Of a stretch of DNA of 64,000 bases, positions 34,228 through 45,332 are shown piece by piece (positions within the stretch are counted from its first letter, which is position 1; each line of letters starts with the position of its first letter). Origin of the DNA: Sanderia malayensis. Its lineage: Eukaryota > Cnidaria > Scyphozoa > Semaeostomeae > Pelagiidae. The notes below the pieces were generated by a model, which saw only the letters and a program-made list of their open reading frames with translations, was not told the origin of the DNA and ran no database searches. The stretch spans positions 1,364,001 to 1,428,000 of the forward strand of contig RQOL01000718.1 in NCBI GenBank assembly GCA_013076295.1, given 5' to 3'. A program made the position numbers and the translations under genes.

Positions 34228-36085
34228 TTTCCACTGAGGTTGAGGTTCCACTGTTTTTAAATGAATTTTAACAAATAGTTCCAACTCACTTGTTAAATTG
34301 AAGTATGTTTAATTTAACTGGGAATAATATTGGTTAACTTGTACTTGTAAGTTGGGGTTGACTTTGTTTGCGAGTTAATGACTAGATTGCACACGTTTTA
34401 TCTACTACCCATCACTGTTTAGGGCAAATGACCAATATTTTAATTGGAATTATATGTTATTGCGCATGTACCAAGCTTGTGTTTAGTTGACACGTGTGTA
34501 CGTCACATTTAATCAAAGCATGCTTGATAATCAACATTTGGCGACAAACAAAACGAGGCTAGAGGAGTTGATATATTTATACAGAAATACTGGATATAAT
34601 AAGGCACTTGATATATCTAGTAGTCGGTATATAGGTTGTACATCTCTTAGTTCGATAAGCGTTTTTGTGTCACGTTGTACAAGTCATGTATTTTTAATCG
34701 TTCATATCAAGATGAAATATTGCGAAAACACCTATTGACTTTTCTATGCGGCGTCCTTCTGCCTACTCTAAACATTTGCGTTGGCAAGTGAATTAGTCTG
34801 CGTGAATAATGTGTTTAAATAATGAAAACAAGCTTCAGAACACGAACTCTTCATTTATAATTCTATTTAACATAGTGTACGTAATATACTCGCGCCTGCG
34901 TATGGGTAGGAAGATGAGGAAAGAGACGCCCGAGGTTCGATACTCTGGGGCTCCTTTCTGGCGGAAATTTGTATAAAGTTAGTTACGATGCCTGCCTGCG
35001 ATCGAAAGGGGAAAATACAGACATTCGCTCAAACGTGCACATAAATGAGAGCTCGTGGGGGGTGGGGGCGAGGTCCGAGATGCCATTTGTCTTAATTTTC
35101 TGATCAATACAGACAAGCAATGTTGTGATGCGTTGGTTGGGGGCGTGACAAAATTGGAAACACCCTCTCCAACCCACGTTTTACCAGACAATCTTAAAAT
35201 CGCCTAAAAATAGCGAATAATGTCGAATAATCCACATCTTTTGTGCCACGCCATGGATGAAAAACAAAGATACGGCTGATGTAAGTCTGAAAACTAATTT
35301 AACTAATGAGATCTGGTGAATGCTGTGTATTTCTCTCACTGTAATGCGCTGAGACTGAGACAATAAATCAGTTCATGCAATTTAATTGAACGCAGTCGTT
35401 TGCATAGATCACTGATAAAAAAAACAATTCCTCAATGAAAAAACAATTCAAAATTCCTCAAATTCAATATTCAAAAAATACGTATAGAAAAATCTTTGTA
35501 TGTGTAAGTCATTGAACTACGCAAACATAACGTGTTGCAACGCAACATTGCGTCACATGTGATGCGCAACATTGCATCACACTCCCACTTCTTGCGTACC
35601 TTCTTGTAACGCCCCAAAACGTTGCGCTTAATGCGCTTAAATAGTTCAACGCTACAGGTGACAGTTTATAAACAACTTACTTCAATATAAATTCTCGTAA
35701 AAAAATCTGCTATAAATCAAGAGAAATACCCATGTGCCTTGAGGAATAATGTTTTATTGAGTTGCATGGTTTCATAAAGCTCGAAAACCATTTGGGTAAA
35801 AATTTTGAATAAAAATTTGAACCCCAATAAGTCAAGCACCCAAGAAATTTGGGGGCTTTGAGTAAATGAGAGCCAGAGCCATGGGAAGTCTAATGCATAA
35901 AAACCAAACCAAATTTCAAATTCGACCCACCGAGGAATGTCACCTTAACAGTGGTGAACTTATCGAGGTTCAAATGAATTAACGCGAAATATATAAGTAC
36001 ATGGTAGTAGTGCATTGGAGTGGCCAAGATTTCATTTAAGAATATCCCATGGTTTTGGGTTGGGTCAATGCTAGGAATAGGGGTA

Positions 36086-36116
36086 TGGTTAGAGTTAAGG
36101 TTAAGGTTAGGGTTGG
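36086..36116. repeat. degenerate telomere-like GGTTAG tract
   Basis: GGTTAGAGTTAAGGTTAAGG followed by TTAGGGTTGGG; about five imperfect TTAGGG-type units. Confidence 0.55.
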
Positions 36117-36310
36117 GCCTAGCACATATAGAATACATGCAGGGCACTAGGATGTTCTTACATGAAATTCTTGCAGTTCCATATCATTTGGTGATATGGG
36201 TCAATACATATATTAGGTGTATTCAACTGGAAAATAAACAGCGTTGCATAATTTCGAATTGGAAATTACAAATATTAATTTATCTGAATAAAAAATATCT
36301 TCAAGTAAAT

Positions 36311-39300
36311 CTATTTTTCTTCTCTCTCTTCCCCGGAGGTAGGGGTGACAGACACAGAAGGTGGAGTCTCGAGGTCTCTCGTATCGACAATAGTAACATT
36401 GAACCTGGACCTCTTCTTTTTGCCCGAAGAATCAAGCTTAGAAAGCGCGGGACTTCTCGGGATGTCTCGCGGTAATTTCTCGTGTGAGCCGCGCGGAAGC
36501 GGGCTCAAGAAGGTATTGTTGAACGAGGAAGATCTTGCACCGCCTGACCTCGACTTATCGTCATGCAGCATCCGTATGACCAGGTCCAGCTTCTTATCAA
36601 TGCATTCGACCTTAAAAAGCAGCGACATACTAACGTAACGCCGCAAAATACTCCCTCCCACCCCGTGAGTTTAATCGAGTAACGACTGTAAACCAATCGG
36701 TAAACATTAAAACTGAGCTGTCTTGATTCGCCCAAGAATCACGACTCCCATTCAAACCCGCTATCGTAGCCAACCAGTATCACAATACACCGCTTTTCGT
36801 GTGACATTTTGGGAAGCGTTTAATAATTATTGAACTTACCTTTTTCTCCAACTTATTCAGCCTTCTGATGACATTGAACTTTGCAACATCGGTCTCTGGT
36901 TCGTCTAGAACGTCAATAATAAGTAATTGATTAGGATATATGATTGGTCGTACATGTTTGATAATTCTCTTGTCAATGTGCATTGACTCCGCATCTTGTC
37001 ATTAAAACAATAGCCACAAAGATGCATGGCGAAATTGCATTAATAACATATGTTCCATCGTACATTAGACGGCACAGTTGGGTCATCTTTCAGGGAGCTG
37101 GCTCATTTGGAAGCCGATACCACCGAAACTTCTCAATAACAAAATCTGCTCCAATAGTCTCCAAAGTGGTAAATGATGAGATGAACATGAAAACATGACG
37201 AAAACACACTGAAAAGGGATACAACATGAAGAAAACACACCCAAAAGGGATACAACATGAAGAAAACACACCGAAAAGGGACACAACATGACGAAAACAC
37301 ACCCAAAAGGGATACAACATGACGAAAACACACCGAAAAGGGACACAAAATGAAGAAAACATCGTCAAATCTTTATTCTAGGGAGAACTGCAGAGCTAAG
37401 CCTACCTTCAAACCCAAGAACAGTCTCTATCCTAAAATAGAGAAAAAATAAACGAGATATGACATGGAGCACAGATTCAATATCAAATTTAAACAAGTCC
37501 GTTGTAGCCACAAATTCAATGAAAATCAAAGCAATTGCTGTTGATATGACTCTATAAAAGGTGGGCGGAATACGTTGGTCTTTTACCTCGATTGTAACTT
37601 CTTTATATATCCAAACATTTCCATCTGACCTGCTGTATATTGTTCGATAACGTCTTTTACGTCGTATGGCCTTCTTGCTTCCTTCAAGAAAACAACACGC
37701 AGAAATTCACGAATGCAGACTGAGTCTGAGATAATAAAAAATTAATTGCAACAAAGCATGAAATTAAGAGCATTAGTTCTGACTCTTTATTTAAGTTGGT
37801 CTGGATTAAAAGTAGCAAAGCTCGTATAGTACAATTGATCTGCTCCAAGCAAATCTTAAATGGATTTTCGTCCAGTGCTTTCAACATGGGTGTCTAATCT
37901 TTTGGAGTTACACGTACTTATGAGTATAACTCCAGTGGTTGATTCAGTTGTGGAGTTTTTATGTTGAAGCTGGTTACTGATAGCAGATTCACATTATTAA
38001 ATCGACTCATCCACGCTTAAGTATGCGGGGCAAAGCATAACTAACGACGACGAAGGAATATAAATGAAAATGAAACCTCAAATGAGATCACTTGAACTGA
38101 ATAAGTCAACAAACCTTAAATTTCTTCACAGAAACTTCGAACTGAACTTCAAGAATGAACCTTATTGCGATTCTTTCAGTTGATGTTAGTCTGCGATAAA
38201 TACAAATAACATACAAATCTTTGCATCTAGTAATTATATGCAGAGCCCATTGTCTAACAGGTAACTAAAAGCAAGTCCACTCTCAATCGCCCGTGAACAA
38301 TGAGTGGAAGAAGTACTTAGACACAAAAAACTGGCCAAATGCAAATAATTAATCTCAGAATTTGAGAATCTTGAATACGCTTAGCAAACATTAGCAAAGG
38401 CAAAATCCCTTGTTTCTTTGCACAGATTAAACTGCAAGGCACTTCAAATTAAAAACAGGCACAACGATAAACAGGATTAAATGCCCGTAAATAAGTTTAT
38501 TACCAGCTTACAGAAAAGAGCATCAAAACAACACGATTTATTATCAGACTAGACTAGTGCGTTGGGTCCATTGATAGCAAATACAGGCAAACACTAGTAC
38601 GATGAACCAATTGATAGCAAATACACACAACGAAGGAAAGGGCGAATGTGAATCGTGCTAGCGCAGTGGAGTTTGGGGAGAGTCTGAAGAATGTACTTAC
38701 TCTCTTTTCAGAGTCCAGAGATCACCTAAGCCCTTTGAGCCTTTTCTTGGGCCTAAAATGCACACGAGGATGACATTGAGCATTGGTGAGTCGGGGCTGA
38801 GTTGGATAGGAATACTATTCGAGAGGGAAAGTGATATAATAAAAACAGGAAAGTCATCGATTGGAAAAAGAAATAATAAGATAGAACAGGATAGGAATGG
38901 AATGGAATGGATAGGATAGAAGAGGATAGGATAAATTTGTCGGAAAATTGACAACAAGAAAAATGTCGTCAAAAAATATTATTTTGCAAATTTTGAACCT
39001 CAAGAAGAATATCAATTCAATTTTTTAAATTGTTTTTGATAAAGCTTCACACACATCCATTCATTTCATAAACAACGACATCAAATTGTTTTCCGGTTTT
39101 ATCTCACTTTAATTTAACAGAAATTCGACAGCTGATTATAAATTGCAAAGAAAAATGGTCAGTCAAAGTAAAGTTAAACGACAAAAATCGAATGCTTTGT
39201 TTCGATAGTGACTACAGAAGGAACCACGATGAAAAACACCATGGTGAAATTATTGCTACCGACCGAAGCATTCAATCTGAATTTGTAGGGACTCCGGAAA

Positions 39301-42300
39301 GTCCATTTGCTATCGCTAAAAAGGAAAATGGTTGCATATTCTTGCCCTAAAGAAAAGTTACATTGGGACAGTTTACAGAGATATAGTCCTTTACGGCTAA
39401 ATATTCTCTATCAATAATTATTTAGCTCTTATACCAGTGTTGATTTGTCAGCTTTATTACAAATTTTAAGCTTTGCTCTCATTTTATCATATCGGTTTGT
39501 AAAATGCATAACAGAGCATGAACAAGCAATGCTCCTTTTTTGATACGACATATAAACGGGGCAACGACCAAACTTCAAAAGTGTTTGTCAAAACATTTGT
39601 CAACATCTCTAAATTTCGTCGGAATATTGTCGGAATTTGTCCGGGTTTCGCCCCTTCACCGCCAAATCGTAGCTACGCCACTGGATTATCGTAATGCTTC
39701 GCTTAAGCGCCTCCCCCTCGAATAAAGACCCCCTATTTTAAACTTTTTTCAATAAAGGCCCCCTCTATTAAACGCCCCCTCGAATAGACGCCCCATTTTA
39801 ATCGAAGCATTACGGTGTATGAATTAAATAAGATGAGGTAAGATATAAAAGACTACGATTGCGTGGGGCCAGAAGAGGAAAGGAAATAGAAAAGGATACT
39901 ACAGAACAACATGGACAGGACACGGTAAAATAAGAAAGCACAGCATAGTATTGGATAGAGTGGCTAGATGAGAGAAAATGTCGAGTATATTTGAGTATAT
40001 ACCATAATAACCAACAACAGAAGGTAAACTTGTGACTGTAGATTGGTTGTCGTCCTCATCTGTTGTATTGTGTTCAATGAAGTTCAGGTCTCCATCAGAC
40101 ACAGCCCTCAGAGTTCTCGGGTCGATATTCGGCATCGAAAATTGGTTGTTGATCTCTTCCTTCGTTTCCGACTCGGAATTTTGGCTGCGATACTTTTCGC
40201 CGATAGAAGACGAGCGCGCCAATAACAACCTCTTTTTGATGGTGGAGATGCGCTTGTTGTCGAGAGTGACAGACGGAGACGAGGCTGGTTTTGGTGCCTT
40301 GCGTTTATTGTTCATGTTGCTCATCTGAAGATAGCGAATCCACGTGGCATGCAGGCCGCAGGTCGGATCAACTGCATAGCGTCGCCAGCAACACTACAAT
40401 AAACGCACAGTAGAGATGCCATGCTCACATAATAGAATGCGCAACGATAGAACTATACTTCAAGTAGAGACTGCGATATAGAGACTTCAAGTAGAGACTG
40501 CGATATAGAGCCCTATAATAAGGTGTTAGGACCACAGTATAATACAATACAATTGCAATACAAGCAGGGGTAACCTGAGGGAGGGAATAGAAACTCAAAT
40601 CTCCCTCTCCCAATTTGACAGAGGGGGGAGAGCAACTAGTATACGTCCCTAGTATAAACAATCGATTCTCTATTGGTCAGGTCTCAGCAGATAATGTATT
40701 CCTGGTGATGATTAGAACAGCTGGTTCATTAAAACGTTTTCATTCAAACCTGTATTAGCATGGCTGCGGGAATCCGTCGATTTGTTATGTGCTTATTTCT
40801 CTGTTGATTGGCGACTTGCAAAGCAAAGCCTGAACCAAGTATACCCTGCAGGGCAAAGAACAAAACATTAATCATGATACAGCGCAACCTCGTCAGTGCA
40901 ATTACATACAGCGGGACACAATAAGGTGGCTGCATTAAAGCGAACGGATATCTATTGGATCGATGTCCCTTGTATGGTGGTGTCCGATGCATAGAGGTAC
41001 CTGTTAGCAGAGATTCCACGGAAGAGAGCCTGGTCATAAAGTAACCGTTATACAAACTCTACTGTACACGTTTTTTTATAAGAAACCACTTTATAAGAAA
41101 CTTACTAGTAGAATTTGTGCTAAATTACAATAGATTCCTTTGTTCTATTATTTTCCTTAACAATAAAAAGCAATAGAAAATTTAAGAAACTTTTACTAGT
41201 AGACCTTGAGGTAGGTTTCTTAAAAACAAAAAACGTGTATGCAAACATACGCAATTCAATCTATGGAAATGTTTGTGGAAATGGAATTGAACCGCGTTGG
41301 ACAGAAAAGACTTCGCATTCCTATGCGATCATGAAATCAAAAGCAATAAGCATATGGAGCGAAGGCTTACCGCTGGCAGGGCGAAGAATGCAGTGCCAAT
41401 CAAAGAAAAGCAACACGTGATGAGCTTGGCGACCCATGTCTGTGGAGCCAAGTCGCCATAACCGATTGTGAGAAGAGATATCTGGAAGAGCAATGAACAT
41501 CATTAATAAAAGCATTAAATATTACAGGGAGGCATTAAGAAACATTAGTAGCCATAGGGGGGCTATATAACCCAACTATATACAATCATACGGAGACTAT
41601 ATACTCATGCCATGATTGGCACAGAAGTTGCATTTTTTGCGTTCGTTCTTTTACTCGACTATAAAAAGAACTATCTAATGATGACTTCGTTAATACGAAT
41701 TTGTCTTCAGTGGAAAGGATTGTCAAAAATTGCTCGGTGGTATTATATGGAACCCCCAACACACAGAATGTCCATTTACCAGCCAGAGCCTTTTAACAAA
41801 GCAAAGCAATGGATATGAGGTAGCACTTTGAAGACTTACCACTCCCCAGTAGATACCTTCTGCCAAGTTCTGAATTTTTCCACTTGCTGATGATGGTGAA
41901 GCCTTTTCGGCCAAGTAAACCAGAAAAGAGCAGGTGATCAAGATGATGAAACTCATGTACCAACATGTCAATAGCTCCTGCAAAACACAAAATCAGGGAT
42001 AAATATCACTGCAGAAAGAACAGCATATTTCCATGCAAATTCCATTTTGCCATACCCTGAATAATATAGGCATTTGCTGTCTCCAACAAATTTTCAAATC
42101 CTTTTCTAGTTTGTCTGAGCTGACAATGAAATTTCCTTAAGTGGGATATTCCTAGGGGCCATTTCTTGACACCCCTTGAAAGCCAAACATGATGTAATAT
42201 CCAAGGAAAAGAGTCTTACCTGTCTGTGATCGTAGACAACTTGACTGACCATTTTGAATGCACCTCTCTGTCGATCAAGTCTGAGAATGCGAAGTACTTG

Positions 42301-44344
42301 CAAAAATCGAAGAAATCTGTTTGAATAATTCGCACATTTAAAAAGTGCTAAAGCATCTAGATCACATAGAAAGCATGGAACTTTCAAACAAACAGCTAGT
42401 TATAATGGGATTCATTATATCAAGGTTCCACAGTGTTCCCAGGCAAATATTGCAAGTAGCAAAGAGGTTAGCAAAATTCAAAGCTCTTCACATGCTTGTG
42501 CCAACATAGTTATTTCATTAGAGAAGGCAACAGAGTAAAAGCCTGCATATCAGAACAGAACCTGAAAAGTTTCCATCCAGCCTAATATTCAAAAACAATA
42601 GGTTATTGTTTTTGTATTGCTTTAAGCAAAAGCATCAGCCTGGAGGTTCTTAACCTATTGCTTGTTGTTTGTGTGGTTGTTGCATTGTGTGGTTGTTTAC
42701 AAATACTTGTAATGAAGAAAAAGTGGACAAAGTATGGATGTGATACCTGAGTATTGAAATATTGAGGTAATCAGAATTCTTGTGAAATGAAATCAGTGCG
42801 ATAGTTGCAAATATCACAATTATATCTGCAAGGCAATATCAGAAAAAAATGTGATGCTTATTAACACATATGGTGCAAAAAAAAGACAATTTTGCCAGCT
42901 AAGAGAAGCAATTCATGATGTAATGAAGCAAACCTATAAGCATGTACGGTTTCTTCATGAATTTGACTTTTCCTGTCCATCCACTATATGTGCCATGAGA
43001 AGCACAGGACCATATTCTCAGAACATATTCAACTGAAAATACTGCTATTAACAGCAGTTCCTGAAATGAAAAATGATGCATTGTGGGGTTTAGTCGAGGA
43101 AGTGTTGTTGGTTGGAATGAAGGCATATCATTAGCATAAGTTTGGGATAGCCTCCACAGCAAATGCAAAAATAACTTCTAGGGTTTAAGAAGAACCAAGC
43201 TTCATACATGCATTTTATTCCATAAGGAACTTACGTTAAGCCCTGGTACTAAAATTTTCTATTGTTTTCTATTGTTAAAGGAAACAATAGAACAAAATAA
43301 TCCATTGTAGTTTACCAGAAATCCTAGTTCAAGGTTCCTTTATATAAAAAATAATGTGTACTCCCTTAGTAAAGAAATTATTATTATTATTACTATTATT
43401 ATGATTTATCATTACTAACAGAAACATTTTTATGGGACGAAACCAAAGTGCTGTGAAGCTTAGCCAAAACATGGTTGTGTATTCAATACAAGACATCATA
43501 AAGCACTGTCAATTCGTCCAAGCATGCATAATGTTCTTACTTTTGAACAGAAAAGATTACATAAACAAATTAAGATTAAATGGAAGATAAAGCATCAGCT
43601 TTACCATGTACCAAACAGAATTGCGAAAAGCAGGGTTCTGTTGAAACTGCTCCACTGTTGCAAGAATGCTGAGAAGCAGACTTGCAAGAATGATCAGAAA
43701 TCTACAAAACAAGAATTCAATACCATTATATTTTATATATAATATAAAAATAAACAAATTCAAATTTAACAGATGCATGGGGCGAGTGTGGGAGAATAGA
43801 GAAGGATTACATGACAGCAAAATCTCGGAACAGACGTCCTTATATAAAATATCATCTAAAGACGATAGAATATGACCAGATATGGTGTAGTATGTGGTGG
43901 GAATGTGGTCGGTGGTCCCACACAGCTGCTAAAATATGGATTACAATTTGACAATGTGCTTTTTTACATCTTTAGGAGTGAGAGCTGATCTCACTTTATC
44001 TTTTAGAGCTACTTTTCTACGTAAAAAATTAAAAACAAAAATACTTACACGAAACTATGATACAAAACGCTCATTACACTTGTCGGTCTTTCCATGAAAT
44101 TGTAAACGCGATTTTGTAATTCGCGGTACCTTAACATCCTGAAGTGTTTCTTCGAGTTGATAAAGTTCGCGTGATGATGATGATTATGGTGTGGGCGATA
44201 AACAAACGCTGGTTCCTCCATGCTTCCATTAGGCCTGGAAAGATTACTTGGCGAAGCTTTGCTGATGTCCGTTAATTCGATATCAGTTTCCGACTTCTTT
44301 GAGCCTGGAGGATGCATCTTGTAAGCTTTGCTTTGGAATTTCAT
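36311..44344 (-). CDS. KCNQ: voltage-gated potassium channel, KCNQ (Kv7) type, 15 exons
   Basis: Exons, 5' to 3': 44344-44049, 43701-43605, 43060-42934, 42825-42747, 42316-42220, 41977-41840, 41481-41371, 40845-40750, 40393-40003, 38752-38701, 38190-38115, 37681-37587, 37431-37406, 36904-36840, 36610-36311; 681 residues. S1 is in exon 2, S2 with VEYVLRIW in exon 3, S3 in exon 4. S4 (exon 5) reads [19 protein letters not shown], with the Gln that marks Kv7. S5 has [10 protein letters not shown] and VYLAEK. The selectivity filter is TIGYGD (about 283-288); S6 has [17 protein letters not shown]. The C terminus keeps helix A ([11 protein letters not shown]), helix B ([19 protein letters not shown]) and the tetramerising coiled coil ([13 protein letters not shown]...[12 protein letters not shown]). 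The N terminus is His-rich (HHNHHHHAN). An ATG at 44317 is an alternative start. Confidence 0.96.
37192..37362. repeat. 31-bp minisatellite in KCNQ intron
   Basis: Five units of 31 bases, each AACATGA(C/A)GAAAACACAC followed by (C/T)(C/G)AAAAGGGA(T/C)AC, and a partial sixth. Because 31 is not a multiple of three, all three minus frames stay open across it. Confidence 0.92.
38848..38932. repeat. GGATAG/GGAATGG simple repeat
   Basis: Runs of GGAATGGAATGGATAGGATAG within a KCNQ intron. Confidence 0.7.
39700..39805. repeat. dispersed 'CCCCCTCGAATAAAG' repeat, KCNQ intron
   Basis: Four successive variants of GCCCCCTCGAATAGACGCCCC and AATAAAGGCCCCCTCTATTA. Confidence 0.75.
40445..40510. repeat. 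28-bp tandem repeat
   Basis: Two copies of ACTTCAAGTAGAGACTGCGA followed by TATAGAG, in a KCNQ intron. Confidence 0.8.
41067..41237. mobile_element. MITE family A copy (KCNQ intron)
   Basis: 171-bp element, CACGTTTTTTTATAAGAAAC...AAAAAACGTG, near-identical in its body to 20552-20724. It is flanked by TA on both sides. Confidence 0.88.
42533..42695. mobile_element. Tc1-like MITE family B copy (KCNQ intron)
   Basis: AGTAAAAGCCTGCATATCAG end, CCAGCCTAATATTC and AATAGGTTATTGTTTTTG core, then AGCCTGGAGGTTCTTAACC. The right terminal repeat is degraded. Confidence 0.7.
43238..43363. mobile_element. MITE family A copy, inverted, diverged (KCNQ intron)
   Basis: TTTTCTATTGTTTTCTATTG and CAATAGAACAAAATAATCCATTG are the reverse complement of the family A core, ending in TATATAAAAAATAATGTGTAC. 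Confidence 0.7.
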
Positions 44345-45332
44345 ATATCTAAGAGTTAGGGCATTCGCACACAGCACTGCTGAAGGCAATATATCATTTG
44401 AAGAGTGTTTGGCGAAGCTCAATTAAAGGCCATCCGCAATTATTTTCTGCCACATAATACTGATAAATATGAAATCAAAGGCTTCGTCCCGATGAAACAA
44501 TTTTCCATTACATTATGTATTGTAAATTGACATTAAATGAGCAAGAATGTATGAATATCAGAGATAAACAAAATATTCAAGCTCACTCAGAAAGGTTCGT
44601 ACGATATTACGATACCACCTATCGTTTTCCTGCTGTTCCTGTTGTTATTGTGTTGTGGTCGACTCACATCACGTGTCGTGGAAGTAGAGCACAACTTCTA
44701 AAGAAATGCGCGCTCTCGGCGTATACTATCTTGCTCAGGGATATTGCATGATATGACAAAGAAATTTATGCAGAAATAATATTTCGAAGACTAAAGGGGT
44801 GACTATGAACGAAGGGCAATGGAAGCACGATATTTTGGAGAGGGGACAGTAATTTAACGCTGTCAAAGAAAATTACATTGTTTTTCAATTAAAAGGCACT
44901 CTTACCCCCCTCCAGAAGAAGCAAAAATTGAGCTTTCCCATCGCACCCCTTCTCCAGCCTCGATTTAACCGTATCAAATGTGCTGCACAGGGAGAAGGAT
45001 TTGCAAAAAGTAAAGAATCATAAAGAATACAATGTGTTGATTGAAGAATTATTTCTAAATATTCACATGCGAAAACAATCTCTGACGCAAAATTGCTAAA
45101 ATAATATTGGGCAAGTTGTGACTCATATATGTCCACAGAATATTGTTCAATAATGCACAGCAACTCGAAATGAATTTGGAACATTCAGCTATATAGTGTC
45201 TCCTTTTACGCGTATTTCACGTTTTGTTCCACGTCTGTATTGTGGCAAGCTCGGCCAGCTGGTATACCCCAATGATGAAAAATATTACAGTGTGGAACTT
45301 TGGATTCTTACTATTATTGCTTCGTCTTCTTC
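44345..45332. other. spacer between KCNQ start and ERGIC3 stop
   Basis: Both flanking genes are on the minus strand, so the KCNQ promoter should be here. No gene or repeat recognised. Confidence 0.4.

Larger units (their letters stand above)
33964..36310. other. intergenic region between Tribbles and KCNQ 3' ends
   Basis: Convergent spacer of 2.3 kb. It holds the Tribbles 3' UTR (with a perfect hairpin at 34197-34227), a telomere-like GGTTAG tract at about 36086-36115, and near-palindromic TGCGTCACATGTGATGCGCA at about 35550. No gene recognised. Confidence 0.45.

Noticed and set aside
37083..37368. Three overlapping minus-strand frames rich in Cys, Phe and Ser
   Set aside because: They arise from the 31-bp minisatellite, which is open in every frame.
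44345..44422. Extension of the KCNQ N terminus upstream of 44344
   Set aside because: The open frame there has no ATG before an in-frame TAA at its 5' edge.
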